Positions 9,174-18,848 of a DNA stretch of 64,000 nucleotides are shown one piece after another. The stretch comes from Alteromonas sp. KUL42 (GTDB lineage: Bacteria; Pseudomonadota; Gammaproteobacteria; Enterobacterales; Alteromonadaceae), in NCBI RefSeq assembly GCF_006538325.1, contig NZ_BJKK01000004.1, positions 299,141-363,140 of the forward strand, in the 5' to 3' direction. Below the pieces are notes generated by a model, which had not been told where the DNA came from, did no database searches, and worked only from the letters and a program-made list of their open reading frames with translations. Position 1 is the first letter of the stretch, and each line of letters opens with the position of its first letter. The position numbers and the translations under genes were made by a program.

Positions 9174-9304
9174 TGTTTTTGGCAATAGAAAAACCACTAA
9201 ACCATTGAAATATAAACAATTTAACATTTAATAACATCTTTGGCATATTAGCTGCTGTGTAGGGTCATTATTATATAACGACAACAACGCTAGGGTTTTT
9301 GACC

Positions 9305-10414
9305 ATGGATACTACACTTCACACAACGCCAGTTTTCACTTCATCTTCATTACGTCGCCTTATTATTGGTGGCAGTATGATTGCCCTTTCTATCTCGCTT
9401 AGTGCATGTTCAGACGCAGATGCCGTAGATGCCGCTGACAAGGTTAATACAGCAGAAGAAACCGTTTTTGCTATTCCCGTTGAAACACAAAATATTACTA
9501 CCGGCGACATCACTTCAACTTACGACACTACGGCTATTCTTGAAGCCAAAGAAGAAGCCTTTGTTGTTGCAAGAGCCTCAGGGATCATTGAAGAGATTTA
9601 CGTAGAAGAAGGTGATTATGTTGAAAAAGGTCAGGCACTCGCCCAGCTTGATAAACGTCGTTATGAACTGAGCTTATCAAAAGCAATTGCTGATTTAACA
9701 GGCATTGAAAGTGAGCTAGACAAAGTCAATAAAGTGTACTCTAAAAAACTTATCAGCGACGACGCTTATGACAAGCTCAAGTCCCAATATGAGTCGGCTA
9801 AAGCCTCGGTACGTCTAGCTGAGCTTGATTTAAAAGAAACCACAATTACCGCACCTATCAGTGGTTTTGTTGCTTCACGCAACGCCAAAGTGGGTAACCT
9901 TACTGAGTCATTCCAGCGTGAACGCATGTTCCACATTGTGCAGCAACGCAGCCTTCAGGGTATTGTTTATCTGCCTGAAAATGAACTGCGTAATGTGGTA
10001 GTTGGGCAAGTAGCCAAACTAACGGTTACTGCTTTAGGCGATCAAACACTTTCTGCCAATGTTGAGCGTATCAGCCCAGTGATTGATGCAACAACCGGCA
10101 CCTTCAAAGTTACTCTCAATGTACCTAATGAAGAGCATCAATTAAAAGCAGGTATGTTTACTGATGTGTCTCTTGAATATGCTACGCACGTCAACACCAC
10201 CCTACTCCCACGAAAAGCCCTTGTGACTATTGATAATAGCCACAGTGTGTTTGTGGTAGACAATGGCAAGGTTCGCAAAGTAGACGTTTCGACAGGTTTT
10301 GAAAACAATGAAGTGGTGGAAGTCGTCAATGGCTTAAAAGGAAACGAAGAAGTAGTGACCGCAGGGCATCACAACTTAAAAGACAGCGCACCAGTTGAAG
10401 TTGTGAATAGCTAA
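9305..10414 (+). CDS. RND efflux periplasmic adaptor (membrane fusion lipoprotein)
   Basis: A 369-residue HlyD/AcrA-type adaptor. The signal sequence SMIALSISLSAC ends in a lipobox (LSAC), so it is a predicted lipoprotein of the inner membrane. A barrel/lipoyl half-motif EEIYVEEGDYVEKGQALAQLDKRRYEL, a short alpha hairpin (about residues 105-165), the second lipoyl half (APISGFVASRNAKVGNLTE) and beta-barrel and membrane-proximal domains follow. An in-frame TTG at 9299 is two codons upstream; ATG 9305 is preferred. It links the permeases encoded next to an outer-membrane channel not encoded here. First gene of a three-gene operon, 26 bases before the first permease. Confidence 0.93.
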   Translation: MDTTLHTTPVFTSSSLRRLIIGGSMIALSISLSACSDADAVDAADKVNTAEETVFAIPVETQNITTGDITSTYDTTAILEAKEEAFVVARASGIIEEIYVEEGDYVEKGQALAQLDKRRYELSLSKAIADLTGIESELDKVNKVYSKKLISDDAYDKLKSQYESAKASVRLAELDLKETTITAPISGFVASRNAKVGNLTESFQRERMFHIVQQRSLQGIVYLPENELRNVVVGQVAKLTVTALGDQTLSANVERISPVIDATTGTFKVTLNVPNEEHQLKAGMFTDVSLEYATHVNTTLLPRKALVTIDNSHSVFVVDNGKVRKVDVSTGFENNEVVEVVNGLKGNEEVVTAGHHNLKDSAPVEVVNS

Positions 10415-10440
10415 TTTGGGCTTAACAAGGAGTTATTATT

Positions 10441-13400
10441 ATGCGCATTGTCGATATTGCTGTTAAACGCCCTGTTGCTGTTTCTATGTTTACCTTCGCC
10501 GTGCTGCTTTTCGGCATGGTTTCATTAGGTCGCTTATCGGTAAACTTGTTACCCGATTTGTCCTATCCAACGTTAACCATCCGCACCGATTATGATGGCG
10601 CTGCACCCGCCGAGGTAGAGCAATTAGTCTCCAAACCCATCGAGGAAGCAATTGGCGTGGTAAAGGGCGTAAGAAAAGTGACTTCTACGTCGCGTGCCGG
10701 TCAATCTGACGTTGTGCTAGCATTTGCTTGGGGTACGGATATGGATTTTGCCAGCCTTGAAGTACGCGAGAAACTGGATGTCTTGCAGTTGCCACTGGAC
10801 ATCGAGAAGCCAAGACTTCTGCGTTTTAACCCAAGCCTTGACCCTGTTATTAAGCTAGGACTTACCACTAACAGTGAGTCTGGAAGCCTCACCGTTGCGC
10901 AAATGAAACGCCTGCGCTTATATGCTGAACAACAAGTTAAGCGCACATTAGAGTCGGTGGAAGGAGTAGCCGCAGTTCGCGTGGGTGGCGGCTTAGAAAA
11001 CGAAATTCATATTCTTATCGACCAACAAAAAGCTAGCCAGCTTTCTATTCCAGTAACGAGCATTATCGACCGTATTAGTGCTGAAAACGTCAACGCTGCC
11101 GGTGGGCGTATCGACAATGCCGCACAAGCATTCTTAGTGCGTACACTGAATCAATTTGAAAGCTTAAATGATATTGAAAATTTATTCATTGGCCGCTTTG
11201 AAGGCAAAAACATTCAGCTAAAAGACGTGGCAACGGTACAAAGTGCCTACAAAGACCGAGATGTAGTTACCCGTTTTAATGGTAATGAAGGCGTTGAAAT
11301 TGCCATTTATAAGGAAGGTGATGCCAATGCGGTTGATGTGGCGAAGCGTATCGACAGTCGCTTAAACGAAGTGAATCAGAATCTGCCTAGCGATTATCAA
11401 CTGGCGCAAATTTACGACCAAAGCGTGTTTATCAAACAGGCAATCGACAGTGTGAAATCCGCAGCAATCATGGGCGGCATACTCGCCATGTTGGTGCTTT
11501 ATCTTTTCCTTAGAGATTTCTGGGCGACAATAATTATTTCGGTCTCGATTCCGGTTTCGGTCATTGCTACCTTCAACCTAATGTACGCCAATGACATTAG
11601 CCTTAACATGATGAGTTTAGGCGGAATCGCACTGGCGGTGGGGTTACTTGTCGATAACAGCATTGTGGTGCTTGAAAATATTGATCGCCATAAAAAGCAA
11701 AAACGTGCTCTTGATACAAGCAACAATGATGACAATGCTGCCAGTGAAGGCACCAAAGAAGTATCAGGTGCTATTGTGGCATCAACCCTTACAACAATGG
11801 CGGTATTTGTGCCGCTCATTTTTGTGGAAGGTATTGCAGGCCAGCTATTTAGGGATCAAGCACTTACCGTATCATTTGCGCTCGCCGCGTCATTAGTGGT
11901 TGCACTGACACTCATTCCGGCAATGGCTCATAAAACGAAAAAGCAACAACTCGACCACGAAGATACCTTCACTGCTGAAGCGCCAGCCAAGCCAACTACC
12001 TTATTAGGTAAAATTTGGTATGTAATTACGTTTCCCGTGCGTTTTGTTTTCAAACTGGCATTTGTATACCTTCCTGCAGCATTGGCAACCTTGTTAATTG
12101 GTGCTTGGCATATCATCGCCAAAGGGCTAAATATTCTGTTTAAACCCCTTATTTGGGTTTTCAACAAAGGTTTCGATTTACTTGCCATTGCTTATGAAAA
12201 GTTACTTCTTGCCAGTTTAAAAGCCCGTGCACTTGTTATTACCACAGCACTTTTACTGGCAGGCGGTGCAGTATTGCTTGTACCCAAGTTAGGTATGGAA
12301 CTTATCCCTACACTTTCTCAAGGCGAGTTTTCAGTAGAGGTTACGCTACCCGCTGGCTCTCCATTGGCTCGTACAGACGAGGTTATCAACGAACTTGCGA
12401 ACATTGCCATGTCTACCAGTGAATCGAAGGTTCTGCGTACTTATGCCATGTCTGGTACGGGTAGTTTGATCAGCGCCGCACCGAATCAAGGTGGAGATCA
12501 CTGGGGTAGATTGAATATTGTTATGGTACCAAACGCGAGCAAAGCTGACATGCTTGAGGTTAAAGCATCACTACGTGAAGTACTGTCATCAAAACCCAAC
12601 GTACAAGCAACCTTCTCTGAGCCTGAGTTATTTAGTTTCGCCGCTCCCATTCAAATAGAAATCGCTGGATACGATTTAAATCAACTACAGCAATATGGTG
12701 CAACTATTGGTGCGTCACTTTCTGCGTACCCCAATTTTGCTGACGTCACAACCAGTATCCGCGATGGCAACCCAGAACTAAAGATTGCCTTCCATCACGC
12801 CAAACTGGCAAGACTAGATCTTGATGCGGCAACGGTGTCTGAACTCATTGCCGCCAAAGTAGGTGGTCGCGTGGCTACCCAATACAGTGTTGAAGATCGC
12901 AAAGTGGATGTACTAGTGCGCACGAAAGAGAATCAGCGCGACGATATCGCAAGTGTGCGCGCTATCGTGGTTAACCCAAATGGTGCACAGCCAATTCCAT
13001 TAAGCGCAGTTGCTGACGTATACATGAGTGTTGGTCCTAGCGAAATAACCCGTGTAGGCCAACAGCGTGTAGCGCTAATTTCAGCAAACCTTGCTTCAGG
13101 GAAGCTTGATGAAGCAGTAGAAATTGCCAATCGCGTTATTAGTGACACCGCACTGCCATTGTCGCTTAGCGCTTCAGTAACTGGTCAAAGTGAAGATATG
13201 CAAACCAGCTTCAAGTCACTTCAGTTTGCCCTAGCACTGGCTGTATTTATGGTTTACCTGGTTATGGCATCTCAGTTTGAGTCGCTGCTGCACCCGCTGT
13301 TGATTTTATTCGCAGTCCCCCTTGCGGGAGCTGGCTCGGTGTATGGTTTATGGCTTACTAACACACCGCTTAACGTAGTCGTTTTCATTGGGCTTATTAT

Positions 13401-13773
13401 GCTGTGTGGTATTGTGGTGAATAACGCCATTGTTTTAGTGGACCGTATCAATCAGCTTCGCCGTCAAGGTGTAGAGAAACAAATGGCAATAATGGATGCT
13501 GCCAAAACGCGCTTACGCCCCATTGTAATGACCACACTGACCACTATTTTAGGGTTACTCCCTATGGCATTTGGTTTAGGTGAAGGTGCGGAAATACGCA
13601 CACCTATGGCGATTACGGTGATTTACGGCTTACTGTTTGCCAGTTTGCTTACCCTTATTCTTATACCAGTACTATACAGCTTATTTGATACCAAAAAGCA
13701 GCTGGCGCCTTTAAACGATGATGTAAAAACGCCGTCAAATAGCGTGATATTGTCTGAAGGAGGTGCGTTATGA
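10441..13773 (+). CDS. RND efflux permease, HAE1-like (first of two)
   Basis: A 1110-residue RND permease with the usual two halves: TM1 at about residues 12-30, a porter domain, TM2-6 with the proton-relay motif GLLVDNSIVVLENID, then the second half with TM7 near residue 600 and motif CGIVVNNAIVLVDRIN near the C-terminus. At about residues 500-590, between TM6 and TM7, there is an extra stretch (a charged linker, then several hydrophobic or amphipathic segments) that makes it longer than AcrB. Substrate is unknown. An AAGGAG ribosome site precedes the ATG. The stop overlaps the next permease ATG by 4 bases, implying coupled synthesis. Confidence 0.94.
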   Translation: MRIVDIAVKRPVAVSMFTFAVLLFGMVSLGRLSVNLLPDLSYPTLTIRTDYDGAAPAEVEQLVSKPIEEAIGVVKGVRKVTSTSRAGQSDVVLAFAWGTDMDFASLEVREKLDVLQLPLDIEKPRLLRFNPSLDPVIKLGLTTNSESGSLTVAQMKRLRLYAEQQVKRTLESVEGVAAVRVGGGLENEIHILIDQQKASQLSIPVTSIIDRISAENVNAAGGRIDNAAQAFLVRTLNQFESLNDIENLFIGRFEGKNIQLKDVATVQSAYKDRDVVTRFNGNEGVEIAIYKEGDANAVDVAKRIDSRLNEVNQNLPSDYQLAQIYDQSVFIKQAIDSVKSAAIMGGILAMLVLYLFLRDFWATIIISVSIPVSVIATFNLMYANDISLNMMSLGGIALAVGLLVDNSIVVLENIDRHKKQKRALDTSNNDDNAASEGTKEVSGAIVASTLTTMAVFVPLIFVEGIAGQLFRDQALTVSFALAASLVVALTLIPAMAHKTKKQQLDHEDTFTAEAPAKPTTLLGKIWYVITFPVRFVFKLAFVYLPAALATLLIGAWHIIAKGLNILFKPLIWVFNKGFDLLAIAYEKLLLASLKARALVITTALLLAGGAVLLVPKLGMELIPTLSQGEFSVEVTLPAGSPLARTDEVINELANIAMSTSESKVLRTYAMSGTGSLISAAPNQGGDHWGRLNIVMVPNASKADMLEVKASLREVLSSKPNVQATFSEPELFSFAAPIQIEIAGYDLNQLQQYGATIGASLSAYPNFADVTTSIRDGNPELKIAFHHAKLARLDLDAATVSELIAAKVGGRVATQYSVEDRKVDVLVRTKENQRDDIASVRAIVVNPNGAQPIPLSAVADVYMSVGPSEITRVGQQRVALISANLASGKLDEAVEIANRVISDTALPLSLSASVTGQSEDMQTSFKSLQFALALAVFMVYLVMASQFESLLHPLLILFAVPLAGAGSVYGLWLTNTPLNVVVFIGLIMLCGIVVNNAIVLVDRINQLRRQGVEKQMAIMDAAKTRLRPIVMTTLTTILGLLPMAFGLGEGAEIRTPMAITVIYGLLFASLLTLILIPVLYSLFDTKKQLAPLNDDVKTPSNSVILSEGGAL

Positions 13774-16700
13774 GCTTATCTTCAAAAGATAGGAGCTCAT
13801 CTCCCAAAGATGACTTACCAGCGCCGCGTTCGGCAATAGCGGGTATAGGAGCCTCACTTGCTCGCTTTGCCTTAAACAAACCTGTCACCATCGGCATGCT
13901 GTTCTTATCAATGCTACTTTTTGGCGTTGTATCTGGCCGACTTCTACCCCTGGAGAAGTTTCCCGGGATAGATATTCCTGAAATGGTGGTACAAATTCCC
14001 TACCCAGATGCAACCCCCATTGAAATTGAAACGATGATCACCCGACCTGTAGAGGAAGCGGTAGCCACCATGTCGGGCATCAAGCGATTGCGTGCGCGCT
14101 CTTATGACAACATGGCAGAAGTGGTTGTTGAGTTCGACTGGGACGAAAACCTCAAAGCAAAGAGTATTGAGGCAAGAGAAAAAATAGATGCTATTCGCCA
14201 CGAGCTTCCCAGCGATATAGAGCGCATCATGGTGTACAAGTTCAATACCAATGATATGCCAATATTCCAACTTAGGGTTTCAAGCGATAGAGATTTATCA
14301 CATGCCTATGACTTGCTAGAGCGTAACTTGAAGCGTCCATTAGAGCGTGTACCTGGTGTATCAAAAGTTGAACTATACGGCACTATGAAGCGCCAAATTA
14401 CCATTCGTCTTGATCCTAAGAAGATGACGGCTTATCAAGTTGATACCACACGCTTAGAACAAAAGCTGCAAAACGCGAATTTCTCACTTACCGCGGGCTA
14501 CATGTACAACAATGGCGAGAAAGTACTGGTTAACCCTACAGGGGAATTTACCGACATTAATGATTTTAAAGATATGTGGGTAACTAGCAGCGTTCGCTTG
14601 TCTGACATTGCAACCGTAACGTATGAACTTCCCGAGCGAAGTGAAGGTCGTCATCTCGACCGAACTTTTGCAGTTGGTTTTAACGTATTTAGAGAGTCTG
14701 GCAGTAACTTAGTTGAAGTATCTGGTGCTGTAATGAAGGTTGTTAACAAAGCTAAGGAAGATCCTGAATTCAGCGGAATTAATCTGTTCGTTATGGATGA
14801 CACGGCAAAAAGCGTTACTTCTTCATTGGGAGACCTGGTTAACGCGGGGCTGCTTGGTGCACTGCTGTCAGTTATCGTGTTGTACCTCTTCTTGCGCCAG
14901 CTCACAACAACGCTAATCGTTGTGCTGTCAGTGCCTTTTTCAATTTGTATCACGCTAGGAGTAATGTACCTTCTGGGTTATACCCTTAACATCTTGTCAC
15001 TCATGGGTTTAATGCTTGCAGTGGGAATGTTAGTGGACAACGCGGTAGTTATTACTGAAAGTGTATTTCAAGAGCGTCAGCAAACACGGGATATTGCACG
15101 AGCAACTCAAATTGGTGTCAATAAAGTGAGCTTGGCCGTTATCGCGGGTACTGCCACCACAGCCATCGTATTTTTGCCTAACATTGTTGGGGTTAAAATC
15201 GATTTAACTATTTTTCTAGAGCACGTGGCTGTGGCGATTTGTATCTCGTTGTTTGCCTCTTTATTTATCGCAAAAACCCTTATTCCATTGCTAACAACAA
15301 AAGTGGCGATCCCTGTAGTGAAAAAGCCTAAAACGCCCTCCTACATAAAACGCTATGGGAAAGCGCTACAATGGATGCTTAAAAACCAAGGGAAAACTTG
15401 CCTTATTGCAATTGCGATTTTAGGTTCCACCATTATTCCTATGCAGTCTGTAACCTCAGACGATGAAGGCAATAACAACCAAGAACGCATTTGGTTGAAC
15501 TACCACGTAACACAGAATTTTACGTTGGAAGAAGTGGAGAAAACCGTTAATAAAATGGAAGCCTACCTGTATGAAAATAAAGATAAATTTCATATAAAAC
15601 AAGTTTATACCTATTTTACTCCAGGCCATGCTGTTAGTGGTATTACGCTAAACGACAATCTTCCCATTCCCGTAAGCGACATAAAAGAAGCCATCCGTGA
15701 AAGCATGCCGTCTTTCGTGCGTGCGCGTCCTTCATTTCAGTGGGATACGGGCAATGGTGGTGGTGTACGCGTCACCCTTTTGGGTGAATCATCAGAAACA
15801 CTTCTGGACATTTCGGAACAAATTATCCCTATTCTAGGCAGAATTGAGGGGTTAGAAGATGTTAAAGCAGATACAGGCTCTACCCGTGATGAAGTTCAAA
15901 TTCATATCGATAGACAAAAGGCCAATCGCTTCGGCATTCAAGTTGATAGTATCGCCAACCTGATTTCAACAGCGCTTCGCGGTAATAACTTGCGTTCATT
16001 CAGATACGGTGATGCAGGTGAAGTGGGCGTGCAATTAAAGTATGGCAGTGATATTCAAGCGTCGCTCAGCGAGCTTAAAAACGTGAATATCGGCTTTGCA
16101 CAGGGACAATCGGTAACATTAAATATGATTGCCGACTTTAACGTTGTACCTCAACTATCGCAAATAAACCGTAATCATCGCCAAACAGCCCTGGCAATTG
16201 GGGCCAATTTAGCGGGTGAAACCACCACAGAACAAGCCCGGGAACGAATCGAAAACGCGCTATCTAACATCACCTTGCCAACTGGCTATCAGTGGACTCT
16301 AGACGGCAGCTTCACTCGTCAAGACGAAGCGAATAGTGTTATGCAAATGAACATGCTTTTGGCCTTGTGTATGATATACGTGGTGATGGCGGCGTTATTC
16401 GAATCACTCATATTACCAACCTCGGTTATTACCTCACTGCTATTCTCATTTACGGGTGTGTTTTGGGCTTTTATGGTTACCGGTACCTCAATGTCAATCA
16501 TGGGTATGATAGGCATGCTTATATTGATGGGTATTGTGGTCAACAACGGTATTGTACTGGTTGATCGCATAAACCAACTCGTCAACGAAGGTATTACCCT
16601 ATTTGACGCTGTTGTTGAAGGTTGTATGACACGTATTCGCCCCATTCTAATGACGGTGGCCACAACAGTATTGGGGCTTATTCCACTTGCTATGGGCAGT

Positions 16701-16892
16701 ACCAGAATAGGTGGTGACGGCCCGCCCTACTCGCCAATGGCCATTGCGATTATTGGCGGCCTTGTGTTCTCAACCATGACAAGTCTATTTTTGGTACCGC
16801 TTGCCTATGTTTTATTACTTAAACTGCGCTTTAAAACACAATTACTGGTGAAAACCAGCAAAGCAAGAGTGGGACGTTGGATCAAGGTGTAA
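13770..16892 (+). CDS. RND efflux permease (second of two)
   Basis: A 1040-residue RND permease of the same superfamily but clearly different in sequence from its neighbour. A cytosolic extension of about 35 residues precedes TM1 (KPVTIGMLFLSMLLFGVVSG). TM4 carries GMLVDNAVVITESVFQERQQ, and the second half carries MGIVVNNGIVLVDRINQL. The 4-base ATGA overlap with the previous gene suggests equimolar production and possibly a heterotrimer, as known for MdtB/MdtC; that is inference. No TolC-like gene follows. Confidence 0.94.
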   Translation: MSLSSKDRSSSPKDDLPAPRSAIAGIGASLARFALNKPVTIGMLFLSMLLFGVVSGRLLPLEKFPGIDIPEMVVQIPYPDATPIEIETMITRPVEEAVATMSGIKRLRARSYDNMAEVVVEFDWDENLKAKSIEAREKIDAIRHELPSDIERIMVYKFNTNDMPIFQLRVSSDRDLSHAYDLLERNLKRPLERVPGVSKVELYGTMKRQITIRLDPKKMTAYQVDTTRLEQKLQNANFSLTAGYMYNNGEKVLVNPTGEFTDINDFKDMWVTSSVRLSDIATVTYELPERSEGRHLDRTFAVGFNVFRESGSNLVEVSGAVMKVVNKAKEDPEFSGINLFVMDDTAKSVTSSLGDLVNAGLLGALLSVIVLYLFLRQLTTTLIVVLSVPFSICITLGVMYLLGYTLNILSLMGLMLAVGMLVDNAVVITESVFQERQQTRDIARATQIGVNKVSLAVIAGTATTAIVFLPNIVGVKIDLTIFLEHVAVAICISLFASLFIAKTLIPLLTTKVAIPVVKKPKTPSYIKRYGKALQWMLKNQGKTCLIAIAILGSTIIPMQSVTSDDEGNNNQERIWLNYHVTQNFTLEEVEKTVNKMEAYLYENKDKFHIKQVYTYFTPGHAVSGITLNDNLPIPVSDIKEAIRESMPSFVRARPSFQWDTGNGGGVRVTLLGESSETLLDISEQIIPILGRIEGLEDVKADTGSTRDEVQIHIDRQKANRFGIQVDSIANLISTALRGNNLRSFRYGDAGEVGVQLKYGSDIQASLSELKNVNIGFAQGQSVTLNMIADFNVVPQLSQINRNHRQTALAIGANLAGETTTEQARERIENALSNITLPTGYQWTLDGSFTRQDEANSVMQMNMLLALCMIYVVMAALFESLILPTSVITSLLFSFTGVFWAFMVTGTSMSIMGMIGMLILMGIVVNNGIVLVDRINQLVNEGITLFDAVVEGCMTRIRPILMTVATTVLGLIPLAMGSTRIGGDGPPYSPMAIAIIGGLVFSTMTSLFLVPLAYVLLLKLRFKTQLLVKTSKARVGRWIKV

Positions 16893-16979
16893 TAGAAGAT
16901 GTCGTAGAAAGTGTTGTAGACACCTAGAAGTAACTGCATACGCGGAACTTGTATAAATAGCAATAAATTGTAAGCGAAC

Positions 16980-17040
16980 AAAAAGCGGGGTTAATTAGCA
17001 AGCTTCAGTTATCTGAAAGTTGCTTATTTCCCCGCTTTTT
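16980..17040. terminator. Long two-part hairpin terminator after RND operon
   Basis: The outer stem AAAAAGCGGGG / CCCCGCTTTTT encloses a second hairpin (AGCAAGCTTCAG...CTGAAAGTTGCT). The outer stem ends in a T run on both strands, so it can terminate both the efflux operon and the convergent small gene at 17069-17389. The 61-nt span is longer than a simple terminator. Confidence 0.82.
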
Positions 17041-17068
17041 CTGTGGATTCGGTTACAACCACCACGCC

Positions 17069-17389
17069 TTAGCTGCGCGAGGTCAAGTATTCGTGAACAG
17101 CGTTCGCGTCACGCTCAACAGAGAACTCGATAAGACTGCTGCCATTACATGTCAAACCCTCTTCTGATGTAACCATACGCAATACTTCACGCTGACTAGC
17201 ACCAATGCGACCAACGTTACGAGAAAGGCTTGAACGCAACACCTTGATGTCGTCATTGATGATGGCTTTGCAGAACCCAGCGAACTGTGTTTCACCTACG
17301 AACCGCACATCTTTTTGTGGAGCTGCGGCATTTGCAGAACACACACTTAACAATGTTGCAGTAACAGCAATTGCTTTAACTAATTTCAT
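17069..17389 (-). CDS. Small secreted protein, DUF3718-like
   Basis: A 106-residue protein with a clear Sec signal peptide (MKLVKAIAVTATLLSVCSANA, cleavage after ANA). The mature part has two cysteines (FCKAIINDD and LTCNGSS), a pattern that resembles DUF3718 proteins of Alteromonadales, presumably joined by a disulfide in the periplasm. No function is known for the family. It is convergent with the RND operon and stands alone. Confidence 0.72.
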   Translation of the reverse strand: MKLVKAIAVTATLLSVCSANAAAPQKDVRFVGETQFAGFCKAIINDDIKVLRSSLSRNVGRIGASQREVLRMVTSEEGLTCNGSSLIEFSVERDANAVHEYLTSRS

Positions 17390-17783
17390 ATCTATTTCCT
17401 CAATGGATCATTTTCAAAAGTTTGTGGCAAACTCGTTTAAGTGCATCAAGTGATATCACCTAACGCCCTTTATTTATGCACCAAGAAAAAAAGAATTACT
17501 GTTGAAAGATTGTGTAAGACTGGTAAATGCAGGGTAAATGACGATGTTATTGTTTTTTTAACAAAGTAAGCCATTGATATTTATAGCTTTAAGCCTTCCC
17601 CTTATTACCAAACGGCATAACCAACAATACGATAAAAAGAAACTAATATAATACTAAAGACTAAAAAGGGCTCTAAACAGAGCCCTTTTTTGTAATTTTA
17701 ACAAAATTTATCACTACTTAATGGCCAAGAAGCACAAAAACCGCCAACAAAACTGAAAGTAAATTACATTTTACTCGTACTTT
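17390..17783. other. Intergenic region with one terminator
   Basis: No gene is seen in these 394 bases. The region is very AT-rich, holds the promoter of the DUF3718-like gene and contains the terminator at 17663-17690. Confidence 0.5.
17663..17690. terminator. Rho-independent terminator downstream of DUF2189 gene
   Basis: A 12-bp perfect stem AAAAAGGGCTCT / AGAGCCCTTTTT with loop AAAC, symmetric A/T tails. It lies 94 bases past the stop of the minus-strand membrane protein. Confidence 0.9.
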
Positions 17784-18578
17784 TTACTCGTATTTTCTCT
17801 CGCGTTTTGTCTCGATAGCGTCAATATAAGCATGCCAAGAAGCATAGCCAATCAACGGCATTAAAATAATAAACCCTACGAAGCCCGTCACAAAACCAAT
17901 GGCAACGGCACTAAATATAATTGCTCCCCAAATTAGCATGGGTACTTTGTTTAGCCATACCGCATTAACGCTGGTAAGTACAGCAGTAGCCAAGTCGACC
18001 TTGCGCTCCATCAAAATGGGTTGTGTAAACGCGGTAATAAATAACATGCCGAGAGTAAACACCGCGCCGACTATAGTACCAAGGGCTAGAAACGGCAGTA
18101 GACTTTCTAAATCATTTTCTATGTAGGGCGGATAGAGCGCGTGAATAAGTGATGCTACGCGAAGCCAGAATATCATCATCACCATCATTAGTATGGCAAA
18201 ACCCCACTCATTGATGGCATTTCTACGCATTGCACTTAACGAGTGACGAAGCGTAGGTTTATGCCCTTTTTCCATTTCCCAACTCACATCGTAAAGACCG
18301 GCCGCAAGAAATGGCCCTACCAGCATAAAGCATACAATGGCAGGTAAAATTACTAGATGCCAACCCGTCATTTCCACCAAGTACATAATGAACCATGGAA
18401 TTACGGCGAAAAGTACACCGTAAAATACCGTGAGGCCTGGGGCTCGCATGGCATCCCTCAGCGCCAACGACAGCCACTTGATAGGATCGCCAATATCTAA
18501 TTCTTTACACGGTATAACGCGTGCTATACCACTTTGCGTAATTGCATTTTCAGGAGTCTCTTTAAAATGGTGCGACAT
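17784..18578 (-). CDS. DUF2189 family integral membrane protein
   Basis: A 264-residue protein with about six transmembrane segments and a cytosolic N-terminus of about 40 residues. The stretch FLAAGLYDVSWEMEKGHKPTLRHSLSAMRR after the second TM hairpin is typical of DUF2189 (cytochrome-c-oxidase-subunit-I-like fold name, function unknown). There is no partner gene next to it. Its start is ATG 18578; the plus-strand alaA gene is divergent 270 bases away. Confidence 0.84.
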   Translation of the reverse strand: MSHHFKETPENAITQSGIARVIPCKELDIGDPIKWLSLALRDAMRAPGLTVFYGVLFAVIPWFIMYLVEMTGWHLVILPAIVCFMLVGPFLAAGLYDVSWEMEKGHKPTLRHSLSAMRRNAINEWGFAILMMVMMIFWLRVASLIHALYPPYIENDLESLLPFLALGTIVGAVFTLGMLFITAFTQPILMERKVDLATAVLTSVNAVWLNKVPMLIWGAIIFSAVAIGFVTGFVGFIILMPLIGYASWHAYIDAIETKRERKYE

Positions 18579-18848
18579 ATTTTAATCACCTCTGCATATA
18601 AGCTAGCCTGTTACTGACGTGTTTTTTACACGTCTTATTACTACGATAGGCGCAGATTGAAAAGTTCACAAGCTATTAACAAATATTTTATCAACAATTT
18701 ACAGTTGCAATATCCATCACTTTTTGCGTACAAAAAAACAGCAAGTAGTCAAAAAAGTCACAATTTTGTACCTAAATTGGTGAAAATGCCGTCGCATATG
18801 TGGTTGGTTTGCGATAATCTCGGGGGACGTAAATCAACCAGATAGACC

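Noticed and set aside
11928..12188. Hydrophobic insertion of the first RND permease as a separate inserted gene
   Set aside because: The reading frame is continuous with no start, stop or change in codon use, so it is part of the permease.
18657..18845. 62-codon open frame before alaA
   Set aside because: No ribosome site, low-complexity AT-rich composition and no membrane or domain pattern; it fills the alaA promoter region.
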